A stretch of 64,000 nt of DNA from Niastella populi (GCF_002078015.1 NZ_LWBP01000056.1:62001-126000); one strand, 5' to 3'. Counted from the stretch's first letter, positions 1-7,982 are shown. Notes: a model not told the origin generated them from the sequence alone. Numbers and translations: made by a program.

Positions 1-46
1 CTACAGTGATCAGCGATCATTTATTTCAAACCATTAATTTATTTAT

Positions 47-328
47 ATGAACACATTTACTGCACGGGTTGAATTACACAGTGCGAACCCAAATGATTAC
101 AATAATCTATATACTGAAATGCAGAAGGAGTCACTGGTTGCAGCTGGTGAAAAAGTAGAATCAGGAAATGTTGAGTTCAAAAGCAAAGACAAAATATCGA
201 TAAGAGAAGTGATCGATGCGGTGGTAAGGGCAGCATCGAAAACGGGAAAAAAGTTTTCATTTACCGTAATGAAAGATAAGAACCTCGAGAAACTGGAAAG
301 CAGAATGCGGTACCATTTGCAGCATTGA
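47..328 (+). CDS. Small hypothetical protein, 93 aa
   Basis: I do not recognise this protein with confidence. It is soluble, with no signal peptide or membrane segment. The N-terminal half (TARVELHSANPNDYNNLY) is followed by a helix-rich stretch with many Lys and Glu residues. The opening strand-helix pattern is weakly reminiscent of the small ferredoxin-like-fold DUF2622/GhoS group, but this is only an impression. The frame is a credible gene: it starts with ATG a few bases after an AT-rich leader, has no stronger competitor on either strand, and is followed 50 bp later by a good intrinsic terminator. It appears to be monocistronic. Confidence 0.6.
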   Translation: MNTFTARVELHSANPNDYNNLYTEMQKESLVAAGEKVESGNVEFKSKDKISIREVIDAVVRAASKTGKKFSFTVMKDKNLEKLESRMRYHLQH

Positions 329-379
329 TAATATGTTTCCTGCAGAATATTTTCAATTATAATACTTGTAAAGAAAGTA

Positions 380-410
380 ACAGGGCATCGTGGGCAGGTG
401 CCCTGTTTTT
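380..410 (+). terminator. Intrinsic terminator after the 93-aa gene
   Basis: An 8-bp perfect stem, acagggca (380-387) with tgccctgt (399-406), has an 11-nt loop and is followed directly by a T-run (ttttt, 406-410). It is placed to end transcription of the small gene at 47-328. Confidence 0.75.
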
Positions 411-679
411 GTGTCTGTTCACTTCCCCAATGATATCAATGAGGATCTATTTTCCGATCAAAAAACATAATCCGGAATAAGCACATAATAATGTGCCAGA
501 CTGCCAGTCACTAATTTAAATAATACAAACTTTTTTTGGTAGCGTATAAACACGGTTTTTAATAACGAAACCGGTTTCGTTAAATACCTCAAATGTTTAG
601 CTAACCCTTTTTGCCGGGAGTGAAATTGGTTATACCTTAACGGTTTCACCAAATTTGGTATGATAACCGGAAACAAGTT
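411..679. other. Leader region of the GH89 gene
   Basis: This stretch has no supported gene. It contains a short perfect hairpin (gcacat-aata-atgtgc, 481-496), a T-rich tract (531-537), the 20-bp palindrome annotated separately at 563-582, and a 12-bp palindrome accaaatttggt (648-659) that ends 20 bp before the GH89 start. No clean TTTG/TAnnTTTG promoter could be assigned by eye. Confidence 0.5.
563..582. promoter_or_regulatory. LacI-type operator palindrome upstream of GH89
   Basis: The 20 bases taacgaaaccggtttcgtta form a perfect palindrome with a central CG, the architecture of LacI/GalR-family operators. The centre lies about 107 bp upstream of the GH89 start. A partial repeat of the half-site (ggtttc) recurs at 642-647. 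The half-site differs from the two sites at the lacI-type gene (7933-7950 and 7992-8007), so a different regulator probably acts here. The operator role is inferred from symmetry and position. Confidence 0.5.
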
Positions 680-2890
680 ATGCTAAAACGTATGAAAATT
701 GCCGGGCGTCACAGCTTTATGCTGTTGATCATGGCTACAATGCTGCCATTTACGATTGCTGCCCAACTAAATACCCAGGCTTCCAAAGCACTTATTCAAC
801 GGGTTCTTCCCAAACACGCTACCCGGTTTATTGTTGAAGCCATTGCTGCCGAAAACGGTAAAGACATATTTGAGGTGGAAAGCCGCGCCGGCAAAATTGT
901 ATTGCGCGGCAACAATGGGTTATCGGTTGCTTCAGCTTTATACCACTATCTTACCGAATATGCGCATTGCCAGATAACCTGGAACGGCACCAACCTCAAC
1001 CTGCCGGCCAGTCTGCCTGTGGTAAAGGAAAAAGTTCGCAGGGCCACGCCATATACATATCGTTATTATCTTAATTACTGTACGTTCAACTATAGTATGA
1101 GCTGGTGGGACTGGGACCGCTGGCAAAAGGAAATTGACTGGATGGCCCTGCACGGGATCAATATGCCCCTGGCCATTACGGGTGAAGAGTATACCTGGTA
1201 CGTGGTGTATAAAGACATGGGTTTTAGTGATGCCGAGTTGAAAGACTTCTTCAGCGGCCCGGCCTATTTCGGCTGGTTCTGGATGGGAAACCTCGATGCC
1301 TGGGGTGGTCCACTCCCACTGAGTTGGATGAAAAGCCATAAAGTATTGCAGGAAAAGATCCTGAAGCGCGAGAGAGAACTGGGTATGAAGCCGGTATTGC
1401 CGGCTTTCACTGGTCACGTACCACCGGCATTTAAAAAGAAATATCCCAACGCCAGATTAAAGGCCACCAACTGGACGAACGGATTTGCCGATACATATAT
1501 CCTCGATTCGGAAGATCCGTTGTTTGCGGAGATAGGTAAAAAGTTCCTGCAAAAACAAACGCAGTTGTTCGGAACCGATCATTTGTATTCAGCAGACACC
1601 TTTAATGAGAATGAACCGCCCTCCGATGATCCTGCTTTCCTGGGGGCCCTGAGCGCCCGTGTATATGAAGGCATGAAACAGGCCGATACCGCAGCCACCT
1701 GGGTAATGCAGGGCTGGTTATTTTATAGCGATAGAAAATTCTGGAAAGCGCCGCAGATAGAAGCATTGCTGAAAGCGGTGCCGGGCGATAAAATGCTGTT
1801 GCTCGATCTGGCTGCAGAAATTGAACCGGTATGGAAACGCACGAACGCGTTTTATGATAAACCCTGGATCTGGAATATGTTGCACAATTTCGGCGGCAAT
1901 GTAAACATGTTTGGCCGGATGGATGGCGTGGCCGCCGGACCTGCAGCTGCATTGAACGATAAATCGTCGGGCAAAATGTGGGGCATTGGGTTAACCATGG
2001 AAGCCATTGAACAAAACCCGGTGCTGTATGAACTAATGATGGAACACGCGTGGCAAACAGAACCCATAATATTGGATACCTGGCTACCAAAATATGTATT
2101 GAACCGCTATGCTACCAATAGCAACGACCTGGTGAATGCCTGGCAAATATTACGGCAAACGGTGTATAATGGTAAAGATATCCGCGATGGCGCCGAATCG
2201 ATCGTTACCGGCCGCCCCACCTTCGATTCCACCACCGTTTGGACGCGCACCAAACTGAACTATGACCGCAAAGACTTACTACCGGCCTGGGATCTGTTCA
2301 TACAAGCCGCAGGCAAAGGCATTAATACCGATGGGTTCCGGTATGATGTGGTTGATATTACCCGCCAGGTGCTGGCTAACTATGCCGGACCGTTACAAAA
2401 GAAATGGGTGACCGCTTATAAAGAAAAAGACAGCGCGGCATTTAATAAATACAGCAAGGCATTTTTACAACTGATCAGCGATATGGATGTATTGCTGGCA
2501 ACCCGGAAGGATTTTATGCTGGGCCCCTGGATCGCCAGCGCCCGCAGCCATGGCACCACGCCAGCAGAAAAAGCATTGTATGAGCAGAATGCCCGTGATC
2601 TCATTACCTTATGGGGCGATGCCAACAGCCCGCTTCATGAATACTCGAACCGCCAGTGGAGCGGTTTGCTGAATGATTTCTACAAACCACGCTGGCAACA
2701 GTTCTTTGCGCTGCTGCAGCAGTCGTTACGCACCGGCAAAGAACCCGACCTTCAACAATTCGGTGATGACATTAAACAGTGGGAATGGAAATGGGTAACA
2801 ACGCAAAAGGGGTTTCCTGTTGTTCCTATTGGTGATGCAGTAAAGATCTCTGTTAAAATGTATAATAAATATAGAAAGGAGCTTGAATAG
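680..2890 (+). CDS. GH89 alpha-N-acetylglucosaminidase (NAGLU family)
   Basis: This exported enzyme is predicted to release terminal alpha-linked N-acetylglucosamine from glycans. A hydrophobic signal peptide ends near IAAQ (about residue 28). It is followed by the small N-terminal alpha/beta domain, a TIM barrel (about 115-440) and the helical C-terminal domain, matching NAGLU layout and length (736 aa). The general acid/base block reads TFNENEPP with E310, and the nucleophile block reads DLAAEIEPVW with E380. These align by motif with human NAGLU E316 and E446. The start at 680 was kept; an alternative Met at 692 would give an equally good signal peptide. The gene stands alone, with its own palindromic operator-like site upstream and a repeat-built hairpin downstream. 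Substrate in this organism is unknown; family assignment is secure. Confidence 0.93.
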   Translation: MLKRMKIAGRHSFMLLIMATMLPFTIAAQLNTQASKALIQRVLPKHATRFIVEAIAAENGKDIFEVESRAGKIVLRGNNGLSVASALYHYLTEYAHCQITWNGTNLNLPASLPVVKEKVRRATPYTYRYYLNYCTFNYSMSWWDWDRWQKEIDWMALHGINMPLAITGEEYTWYVVYKDMGFSDAELKDFFSGPAYFGWFWMGNLDAWGGPLPLSWMKSHKVLQEKILKRERELGMKPVLPAFTGHVPPAFKKKYPNARLKATNWTNGFADTYILDSEDPLFAEIGKKFLQKQTQLFGTDHLYSADTFNENEPPSDDPAFLGALSARVYEGMKQADTAATWVMQGWLFYSDRKFWKAPQIEALLKAVPGDKMLLLDLAAEIEPVWKRTNAFYDKPWIWNMLHNFGGNVNMFGRMDGVAAGPAAALNDKSSGKMWGIGLTMEAIEQNPVLYELMMEHAWQTEPIILDTWLPKYVLNRYATNSNDLVNAWQILRQTVYNGKDIRDGAESIVTGRPTFDSTTVWTRTKLNYDRKDLLPAWDLFIQAAGKGINTDGFRYDVVDITRQVLANYAGPLQKKWVTAYKEKDSAAFNKYSKAFLQLISDMDVLLATRKDFMLGPWIASARSHGTTPAEKALYEQNARDLITLWGDANSPLHEYSNRQWSGLLNDFYKPRWQQFFALLQQSLRTGKEPDLQQFGDDIKQWEWKWVTTQKGFPVVPIGDAVKISVKMYNKYRKELE

Positions 2891-2956
2891 TTGTTCAGTT
2901 ATTCAGTTGTTCAGTTTTAACTCACGAACTGAATAACTGAATAACTCAATAACTTA
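2891..2956. repeat. AACTGAAT-type octad repeat forming a 20-bp hairpin
   Basis: Tandem words of the form ttcagttgttcagttattcag are followed by their inverse. Arm 2897-2916 pairs with arm 2927-2946 over 20 bp with a single T:G wobble and a 10-nt loop. The element begins immediately after the GH89 stop codon and lies before the convergent PAP2 gene, so it may act as a bidirectional transcription end or an mRNA 3' stabiliser. The same word family recurs at 15350-15430 and 58340-58400. Confidence 0.7.
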
Positions 2957-2996
2957 CGAAGCCCGCATAGCACCAACAGTGCCTCAATCTAAGACG

Positions 2997-4013
2997 CTAG
3001 TTAAATTTATAAACAACTCCCGGCAACCATCGGCCAAATTGGAACTGCGGAGCGAAGGAAAGCGTATTCCTGTTTTTGTTTTTACCGCTTGCAGCAGCTT
3101 GTGATTTCAGTTTGGCGTACCGGTGATAATTATTTACAACCTGGCGGCCGATAAGGTGGCCGAGAATACCGCCTATCAACACGTCAGAGGCCCAGTGTTT
3201 ATTTTCTGTAATGCGGCTTAAGCCAATGATCGATGCCGCAGTATAAGCGCCGATTTTTACCACCGGCCGGTCGCTATATTCCATAGCGTATACCGTTGCG
3301 GCCGCAAATGCCAGCGTAGTATGGCCTGAAGGGAAGGATGTATACGAGTAGCTGTCGGGCCTGTTACCGTTAGCGTCTCTTTTAAACTGGTAAAACGGTC
3401 CATGCCAGGCCGGACTATTCGTATTTGTTTCCGGATCGTAATAATATGGCCGTTGACGGCCCGATAAGAATTTGGCGGCTTCAAAGATCACTGCTGAAGT
3501 GATATATGCCTGCGTGGCCAGTAAGGTGGTGGTCTTTATCTTTTCATTTTTAAACAGCCAGCCATAGGTGCCAAGGGCTGCCAGTGTATACACTTCGTAA
3601 GCCCCGCCAAAACGCGTTATATACTTACTGGTACTCACCAGCGTAGTGCTTTTTTTACGCCAGTCTACAGCGTTTTTGCTGATGGGAACATCGAGCAACA
3701 GCACACCGCCCGTTACCGCTACCACGGCCGCGGTGCGGTACCAAAGGCGTGGTTTGGCGTAAAATGGGGAAGTTACCTGTTGTTTCAGGTCATTCGCCAG
3801 TAATTTCCAGTAAATGGGAAAGGTGATCTTTGTTTTTTGATTGTAGAATTCCCGCCTGATGCTATCCCGGCTGTCTCTCTTCAGTTCAGGCGGCCGTCTG
3901 CTCAGGCTATCCATTTTTCTAAACAGCTCCTTTTGCGCCTGGGCGGTAAAAGGCAATGGCAACAGCATCAACCACATGCAAGTATATCTGAATCGACGCC
4001 TCATAACATGCAA
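2997..4013 (-). CDS. PAP2-superfamily phosphatase
   Basis: This is a membrane-associated or periplasmic phosphatase of the PAP2 (type 2 phosphatidic acid phosphatase) superfamily. All three signature motifs are present in order: K-x6-RP (KFLSGRQRP), PSGH (SFPSGHTT) and SR-x5-H-x3-D (SRITENKHWASD). An N-terminal signal sequence precedes a basic linker. Several hydrophobic segments follow, including one near VVAVTGGVLLLDV and another around LIGGILGHLIG. Known substrates of the family include undecaprenyl pyrophosphate, phosphatidate and phosphatidylglycerophosphate; the sequence does not decide between them. It is convergent with GH89 and does not seem functionally tied to the glycan genes. A tail of about 35 residues after the last motif is Lys/Asn-rich and ends FKFN-like (VVYKFN). 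Confidence 0.88.
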   Translation of the reverse strand: MHVMRRRFRYTCMWLMLLPLPFTAQAQKELFRKMDSLSRRPPELKRDSRDSIRREFYNQKTKITFPIYWKLLANDLKQQVTSPFYAKPRLWYRTAAVVAVTGGVLLLDVPISKNAVDWRKKSTTLVSTSKYITRFGGAYEVYTLAALGTYGWLFKNEKIKTTTLLATQAYITSAVIFEAAKFLSGRQRPYYYDPETNTNSPAWHGPFYQFKRDANGNRPDSYSYTSFPSGHTTLAFAAATVYAMEYSDRPVVKIGAYTAASIIGLSRITENKHWASDVLIGGILGHLIGRQVVNNYHRYAKLKSQAAASGKNKNRNTLSFAPQFQFGRWLPGVVYKFN

Positions 4014-4092
4014 CTGGTATAAACATAGGTATTCCGATGATGCATGTAAAAATTATGCCATAGGACACCTGACTTAAAACAGAAGAATAATT

Positions 4093-4180
4093 AATGTTGA
4101 ATGTAAAAGTAAATACAGCAACCTCCCTGTTCTTCACTTCTATATTCAATATTGGACATGCTACATTCAATATTTGGTTC
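4093..4180. repeat. Interspersed repeat (TTGAATGT / ACTTCTA type), copy downstream of uxuA
   Basis: The stretch starts ttgaatgtaaaagtaaatac, contains the inverted partner acttctatattcaa (12 of 14 paired positions) and continues ttggacatgc...ttcaatattt. It aligns along its length with 5424-5492, in the same orientation, so the uxuA gene is bracketed by two imperfect direct repeats of about 75-85 bp. Confidence 0.6.
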
Positions 4181-4238
4181 TTCTACCCCCTACTTCATTT
4201 ACTTAAAGCCTCCTGGCTTCATTCAAACAAAACATTAA

Positions 4239-5396
4239 CTATAAACTCCTGACGATCCCCATCTCCAGCCCCCGCAACTCCGCCAGTCCGCGCAAACGGC
4301 CTATGGCGCTGTAGCCGGGATAGGTTGATTTCTTCAGGTCATCGAGCATCTGGTGGCCATGATCGGGCCGCATGGGCAGCGTAACCTTGCGGCGTTGCAT
4401 CATCAGCACCAGTTCTTTTATTACCGCATACATATCTACATCGCCGGTAAGATGATCGGCTTCATAGAAATTGCCGCCGCCCTCTCTCTTCGTGGCGCGC
4501 AGGTGTATAAAGTGAATATGATCGCCATAACGTTGTACCATACCTGGCAGGTCGTTATCAACCCGAACGCCAAACGAACCGGTACAAAAACACAATCCAT
4601 TTGCCTTCGACGGTACCGCCTGCAACAGGTCTTTTACATCCTGCTCCGTGCTCATGATCCGCGGCAGCCCCAATACCGGGTAGGGCGGGTCGTCGGGATG
4701 AATGGCCATTTGTAACCCACATTCTTCTGCAACAGGCACTACCTGCTGCAGGAAATAAAATAAGTGCGCCTTCAGCTTTTCCCCATCGATATGAGCATAT
4801 GTTTTCAATGCGGCCAGCACCTGTTCTTTGGTGAACGGTACATCACTGCCGGGCAAACCCAATAAAGCATTACGGTAAAGCGTTTCCTTTTTTTGTGGTG
4901 TTATGCTGTCAAGATATGACCTCGCCGCACTCAACTCTTCTGGTGTATATTCGTTTTCTGCGCCCGGTCTTTCGAGCATAAAAACATCAAATGCAACAAA
5001 GGCCAGCCGCTCAAAGAACAAGGCCTTACTGCCATCGGGCATTTCATAATCGATATCGGTGCGAACCCAATCGAGAATGGGCATGAAATTATAGGTGACC
5101 ACTTTCAGTCCGCAGGCGGCCACATTGCGCAGGCTTTGCTGATAGTTTTGAATGTATTGCTGATAGTTACCCGACTGTTTTTTTATATCCTCATGTACCG
5201 GCAAACTTTCAATAACGGTCCAGCTCATGCCGGCCGCTTCTATCATCGCCTTTCGTTTGTTGATCTCGCCGGTGGTCCACACATCACCCACCGGAATATG
5301 GTGAAGCGCCGTAACGACGCCTGTGCATCCTGCCTGCCGTATATGTTGTAAAGGAACGGGATCATTGGGCCCGAACCATCGCATGGTGTACTCCAT
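4239..5396 (-). CDS. uxuA: Mannonate dehydratase
   Basis: The enzyme dehydrates D-mannonate to 2-keto-3-deoxy-D-gluconate in cytoplasmic glucuronate catabolism. Conserved blocks of the UxuA family are visible: [10 protein letters not shown] at the N terminus, [34 protein letters not shown] and MRPDHGHQ near the C terminus. These hold the His, Cys and Asp residues that bind the divalent metal in characterised UxuA enzymes. The frame stays open for 20 more codons upstream, but that extension (rich in Tyr, Ile and Phe) is translated from the interspersed repeat at 5405-5492. The ATG at 5396, giving MEYTMRWFG and 385 aa, fits the family. No signal peptide is present, as expected. It probably works with the SDR at 11614 and the two alpha-glucuronidases. 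No uronate isomerase (uxaC) or KDG kinase lies in the window. Confidence 0.95.
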   Translation of the reverse strand: MEYTMRWFGPNDPVPLQHIRQAGCTGVVTALHHIPVGDVWTTGEINKRKAMIEAAGMSWTVIESLPVHEDIKKQSGNYQQYIQNYQQSLRNVAACGLKVVTYNFMPILDWVRTDIDYEMPDGSKALFFERLAFVAFDVFMLERPGAENEYTPEELSAARSYLDSITPQKKETLYRNALLGLPGSDVPFTKEQVLAALKTYAHIDGEKLKAHLFYFLQQVVPVAEECGLQMAIHPDDPPYPVLGLPRIMSTEQDVKDLLQAVPSKANGLCFCTGSFGVRVDNDLPGMVQRYGDHIHFIHLRATKREGGGNFYEADHLTGDVDMYAVIKELVLMMQRRKVTLPMRPDHGHQMLDDLKKSTYPGYSAIGRLRGLAELRGLEMGIVRSL

Positions 5397-5404
5397 ATGA
5401 TAAT

Positions 5405-5492
5405 ATTGAATGCTGAATATTGAATTTTGAATGTAGAAGTAACTGCAAGTTTTCACTTCTACATTTTACATTGGACGTTCGATATTCGATAT
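5405..5492. repeat. Interspersed repeat, copy upstream of uxuA
   Basis: A perfect 11-bp inverted pair, aatgtagaagt (5430-5440) and acttctacatt (5455-5465), sits inside a stretch of ttgaat / attcgatatt words. It is a direct-repeat partner of 4093-4180. It occupies the gap between the esterase stop codon and the uxuA start, so it would lie in the uxuA leader if the two genes are co-transcribed leftward. Confidence 0.6.
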
Positions 5493-7427
5493 TTATTCCT
5501 CCCATTCATCTGTCCGGAACGAACTCGCCGGCAAGCCTTCCTTATTATACAAATTCGCCCCTTCGGGATTATCGGCCCAGGCATAGCGCACGGCAACGGG
5601 CTGCGGCACCTCATCGCTCCACACCACTACCCTGTTCCCCTCAATGGCAGCCTTTGCCCATACAAATTTTTTATCGGCGCCTGCAATAGCAAAATATTTC
5701 AGCTCACCGCCGCCCTTCGCCATCAACCCACTGCCGGTGCTGGTGAACTGTAACAATATCTTATTGCCCTGCACGGTCATCGATTGGTACAACGGCCCGC
5801 TATACACTACCTTTTTATCGCCATACGCCTGCTTCTGCGCCCACAACGCCAGCCGCTTTCCTACATCTTCTTTGTTCAATGGATGTATATCGTTCCATTC
5901 ACCTATATCTGTAATTACAGCCATGCCGGTGTTGGGTAATGATAACGTTTTCATTTGCGCTTCGCGTGTCATGGCCCAACTGCTTTCGCCGGGTTTGTCT
6001 TTCGTTTGCATGTAGTTAGCCAGTTGTACAAACAGGAAGGGAAAATTTCCCTGTTTCCATTGCCGGCGCCAGGTATTTATAACTGCAGGAAACAAGGTAC
6101 GGTACTCCACCGGCCTTCCTGCATTACTTTCGCCCTGGTACCAGATCACGCCTTTGATGCGATAGTTCAGCATGGGGGCAATCATCGCATTGTACAATCC
6201 CGTTGGCTGGTATTGAAAAAAAGTTTGCGCCGGTAATGGCGGTGCAGTAGTTCCCAACGCAAACCGCCATTCCCCCTTAAGATCAATTGTATGGTCGTCT
6301 GCGATCAACTCGTAAGGCTTATCAGTAATAAACCCACCGCGGCCGCCGCTATTGATAACCCGAACTACTATCGTATTTTTTCCGGGTTGCAGCATGCCTG
6401 CAGGCAACTCATATCTTCTTGGCGGATATTGATATCCAATTGTTCCGGCAAAACGGCCGTTTACAAAAACCGAATCCTGGTCAACAATTCTTCCCAATAA
6501 TAATTTCACCGGCTTACCGGTCATGGAAGCAGGCACCTCAATATCTTTTCTAAACCATACTACCCCATTCACTCCTTTTAATCCATGTTCATCCCAAAAA
6601 CCGGGCACCGGCATTTTCGACCAGCCGCTAACGTCAACGCCTGTATCGTACCAGGGTTTCGCATCATGTAAACCTTTATCCTGTTGCCAGATGGTCTTAT
6701 ACCAGTTGTCACGAAACCGGCGTTCGCCATTCCGTATGCTATCCATATAGCCTTCGCGTTTGTATTTCGCCAGTACTTCAAGGTGTTTTGGAAATGCCTG
6801 CAATGCTTCAGCGGTAAGCCACGCTTCTGCAGGTGAACCGCCCACACTGGCTTTTATAAGCCCAATGGGCACTTTGTATTTTTCATACAACTCCTTTGCA
6901 AAGAAATACCCGACCGCCGTGAACTGTAAAACGGTTTTCGGATCGGCCGCCACCCAACTGCCCGATTCAAGATCTGTTCGTGCTTTTTGAAACTCAAAAG
7001 TGGTAGCTACATTAAATTGCCTGATGGCCGGGTTGGCCGACTGTGCGATCGCTTCACCATACTTTTCCTTTACCCGTTCCATGGGCAATTCCATATTAGA
7101 CTGGCCCGAACAAACCCATACGTCGCCTATTAAAATATTTTTTATAAGGATCTCATTACTGCCCCTGACTTCCATATCATACGGACCGCCCGCTTTTTGT
7201 GCAGGCAGCGTAACTTTCCAGGTGCTATCGGCCCCGGTGGCAGTTGAATATGTTTTATTATTGAATCGAACACGCACTTTCTCGCCCGGGGACGCCCAGC
7301 CCCAGATGGTTAATTTCGCATCACGCTGCAATACCATATTATCACTGATAAGGCGGGGAAGTTTTACCTGGGCAACAAGGGTGCTATAAAATAGGCTTGT
7401 AATGAATAAGAAATATAAACGCATCAT
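5493..7427 (-). CDS. Sialate O-acetylesterase-type carbohydrate esterase (CE20-like)
   Basis: This is an exported SGNH/GDSL-type esterase of the SASA (DUF303) family, predicted to remove acetyl groups from sugars. A signal peptide ends near LVAQ (about residue 20). A small beta domain (20-95) follows, then the signature GDVWVCSGQSNMELPM with nucleophile S107. The SGNH domain is interrupted at about 250-390 by a jelly-roll, GH2-sugar-binding-like insert (VVWFRKDIEVP ... VVRVINSGGRGG), and resumes with WYQGESNAGRP; the catalytic Asp/His pair is expected near DIGEWNDIHP. SGNH with an internal CBM-like insert is the arrangement described for family CE20 acetylxylan esterase. The gene lies beside GH67, GH115 and GH10, so acetylated glucuronoxylan is the likely substrate. 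Sialic acid is less likely because no sialidase is nearby. Confidence 0.88.
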   Translation of the reverse strand: MMRLYFLFITSLFYSTLVAQVKLPRLISDNMVLQRDAKLTIWGWASPGEKVRVRFNNKTYSTATGADSTWKVTLPAQKAGGPYDMEVRGSNEILIKNILIGDVWVCSGQSNMELPMERVKEKYGEAIAQSANPAIRQFNVATTFEFQKARTDLESGSWVAADPKTVLQFTAVGYFFAKELYEKYKVPIGLIKASVGGSPAEAWLTAEALQAFPKHLEVLAKYKREGYMDSIRNGERRFRDNWYKTIWQQDKGLHDAKPWYDTGVDVSGWSKMPVPGFWDEHGLKGVNGVVWFRKDIEVPASMTGKPVKLLLGRIVDQDSVFVNGRFAGTIGYQYPPRRYELPAGMLQPGKNTIVVRVINSGGRGGFITDKPYELIADDHTIDLKGEWRFALGTTAPPLPAQTFFQYQPTGLYNAMIAPMLNYRIKGVIWYQGESNAGRPVEYRTLFPAVINTWRRQWKQGNFPFLFVQLANYMQTKDKPGESSWAMTREAQMKTLSLPNTGMAVITDIGEWNDIHPLNKEDVGKRLALWAQKQAYGDKKVVYSGPLYQSMTVQGNKILLQFTSTGSGLMAKGGGELKYFAIAGADKKFVWAKAAIEGNRVVVWSDEVPQPVAVRYAWADNPEGANLYNKEGLPASSFRTDEWEE

Positions 7428-7443
7428 AGATCTATGTTACAGG

Positions 7444-7556
7444 TTGATAGTTCATAGTTTACAGTTCACTGTTCACAGTTCACAGTTCATAGTTCATAGT
7501 TCATAGTTCACAGTTCATAGTTCATAGTTCATAGTTCGCAGTTTACGATTCACAGT
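7444..7556. repeat. AGTTCAT heptad tandem repeat tract
   Basis: Roughly fifteen degenerate copies of a 7-nt word (agttcat, agttcac, agtttac) run head to tail. The same word appears at 15320-15345, 31027-31060 (inverted orientation) and 61636-61715. It has no coding capacity of note and no CRISPR-like spacer structure. It lies in the leader of the minus-strand esterase gene. Confidence 0.85.
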
Positions 7557-7570
7557 GAAATATTTGTTGC

Positions 7571-7721
7571 CAGTTACCGGTTACCAGGTGCCGGGGGAAG
7601 TTCCTGTTTACCGTGCAAGTCTCTTATTTTATAAATCAACCATCATTCCGGCTGTCAATAAAAGCCTGCAGCATTCTCCGACATTCTGGCCCGGTAAGCG
7701 GAACCTGGCAACCGGTAACTG
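7571..7721. repeat. 151-bp segment with 18-bp terminal inverted repeats
   Basis: Left end cagttaccggttaccagg (7571-7588) and right end cctggcaaccggtaactg (7704-7721) are inverted copies with 17 of 18 positions matching. The 115 bp between them have no reading frame of interest. It could be a MITE-like remnant or simply another repeat-built hairpin. No convincing target-site duplication is visible. Confidence 0.5.
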
Positions 7722-7763
7722 TTGAATTTAAGTCATAAACCCATCTGCCTGCACCGTTAACCC

Positions 7764-7822
7764 AAAAAAGTCCGGCAGAAAAACAACATGGGTTGTAACT
7801 TTCTGTCGGACTTTCCGTCTTT
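7764..7822 (-). other. Recurrent hairpin element, copy 1
   Basis: Stem aaagtccggcagaaa (7767-7781) pairs with tttctgtcggacttt (7800-7814) with one G:T position. A nested caac/gttg pair lies in the loop, and AT runs flank both sides. The sequence, stem and inner pair match the element at 32329-32387. Read on the minus strand it ends in a T-run like an intrinsic terminator, yet no minus-strand gene lies just upstream here. Confidence 0.6.
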
Positions 7823-7932
7823 AAAAATGGGGATATTTTTGCAGCTCCCCGCCTTAATTTCAAAATTTCTGTTCATGATGGCAAACAATTGATTAACAAT
7901 CGAAGACACTAATTTAAATAGAAAAATGCATC

Positions 7933-7950
7933 AATGTAACCGATTACATT
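7933..7950. promoter_or_regulatory. LacI-type operator, distal site
   Basis: The bases aatgtaaccgattacatt form an 18-bp near-perfect palindrome around a central CG with one mismatched pair, typical of a LacI/GalR operator. The site lies 56 bp upstream of the LacI start and overlaps the probable -33 region, so binding would be expected to repress the regulator gene itself. Confidence 0.7.
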
Positions 7951-7982
7951 GTTTTTTTAAAAATAATTTTATTCTACCTTTA
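7948..7982 (+). promoter_or_regulatory. Probable promoter of the LacI gene
   Basis: A weak Bacteroidota-type promoter: attg (7948-7951) in place of TTTG and taccttta (7975-7982) resembling TAnnTTTG, with a 23-nt spacer that is slightly long. The start codon follows 23 bp later. Its position between two operator-like palindromes supports the call more than the match itself does. Confidence 0.35.

Noticed and set aside
458-676. 72-codon minus-strand frame before GH89
   Set aside because: It spans the operator palindromes and T-rich tract; composition is not protein-like.
938-1417. 159-codon minus-strand frame
   Set aside because: It is antisense to the conserved GH89 catalytic region and has no domain of its own.
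7444-7556. Repeat array considered as a CRISPR array
   Set aside because: The unit is 7 nt, contiguous and degenerate, with no unique spacers and no cas genes nearby.
7636-7863. 75-codon minus-strand frame
   Set aside because: It runs through the inverted-repeat segment and the hairpin element, with no recognisable domain or leader.
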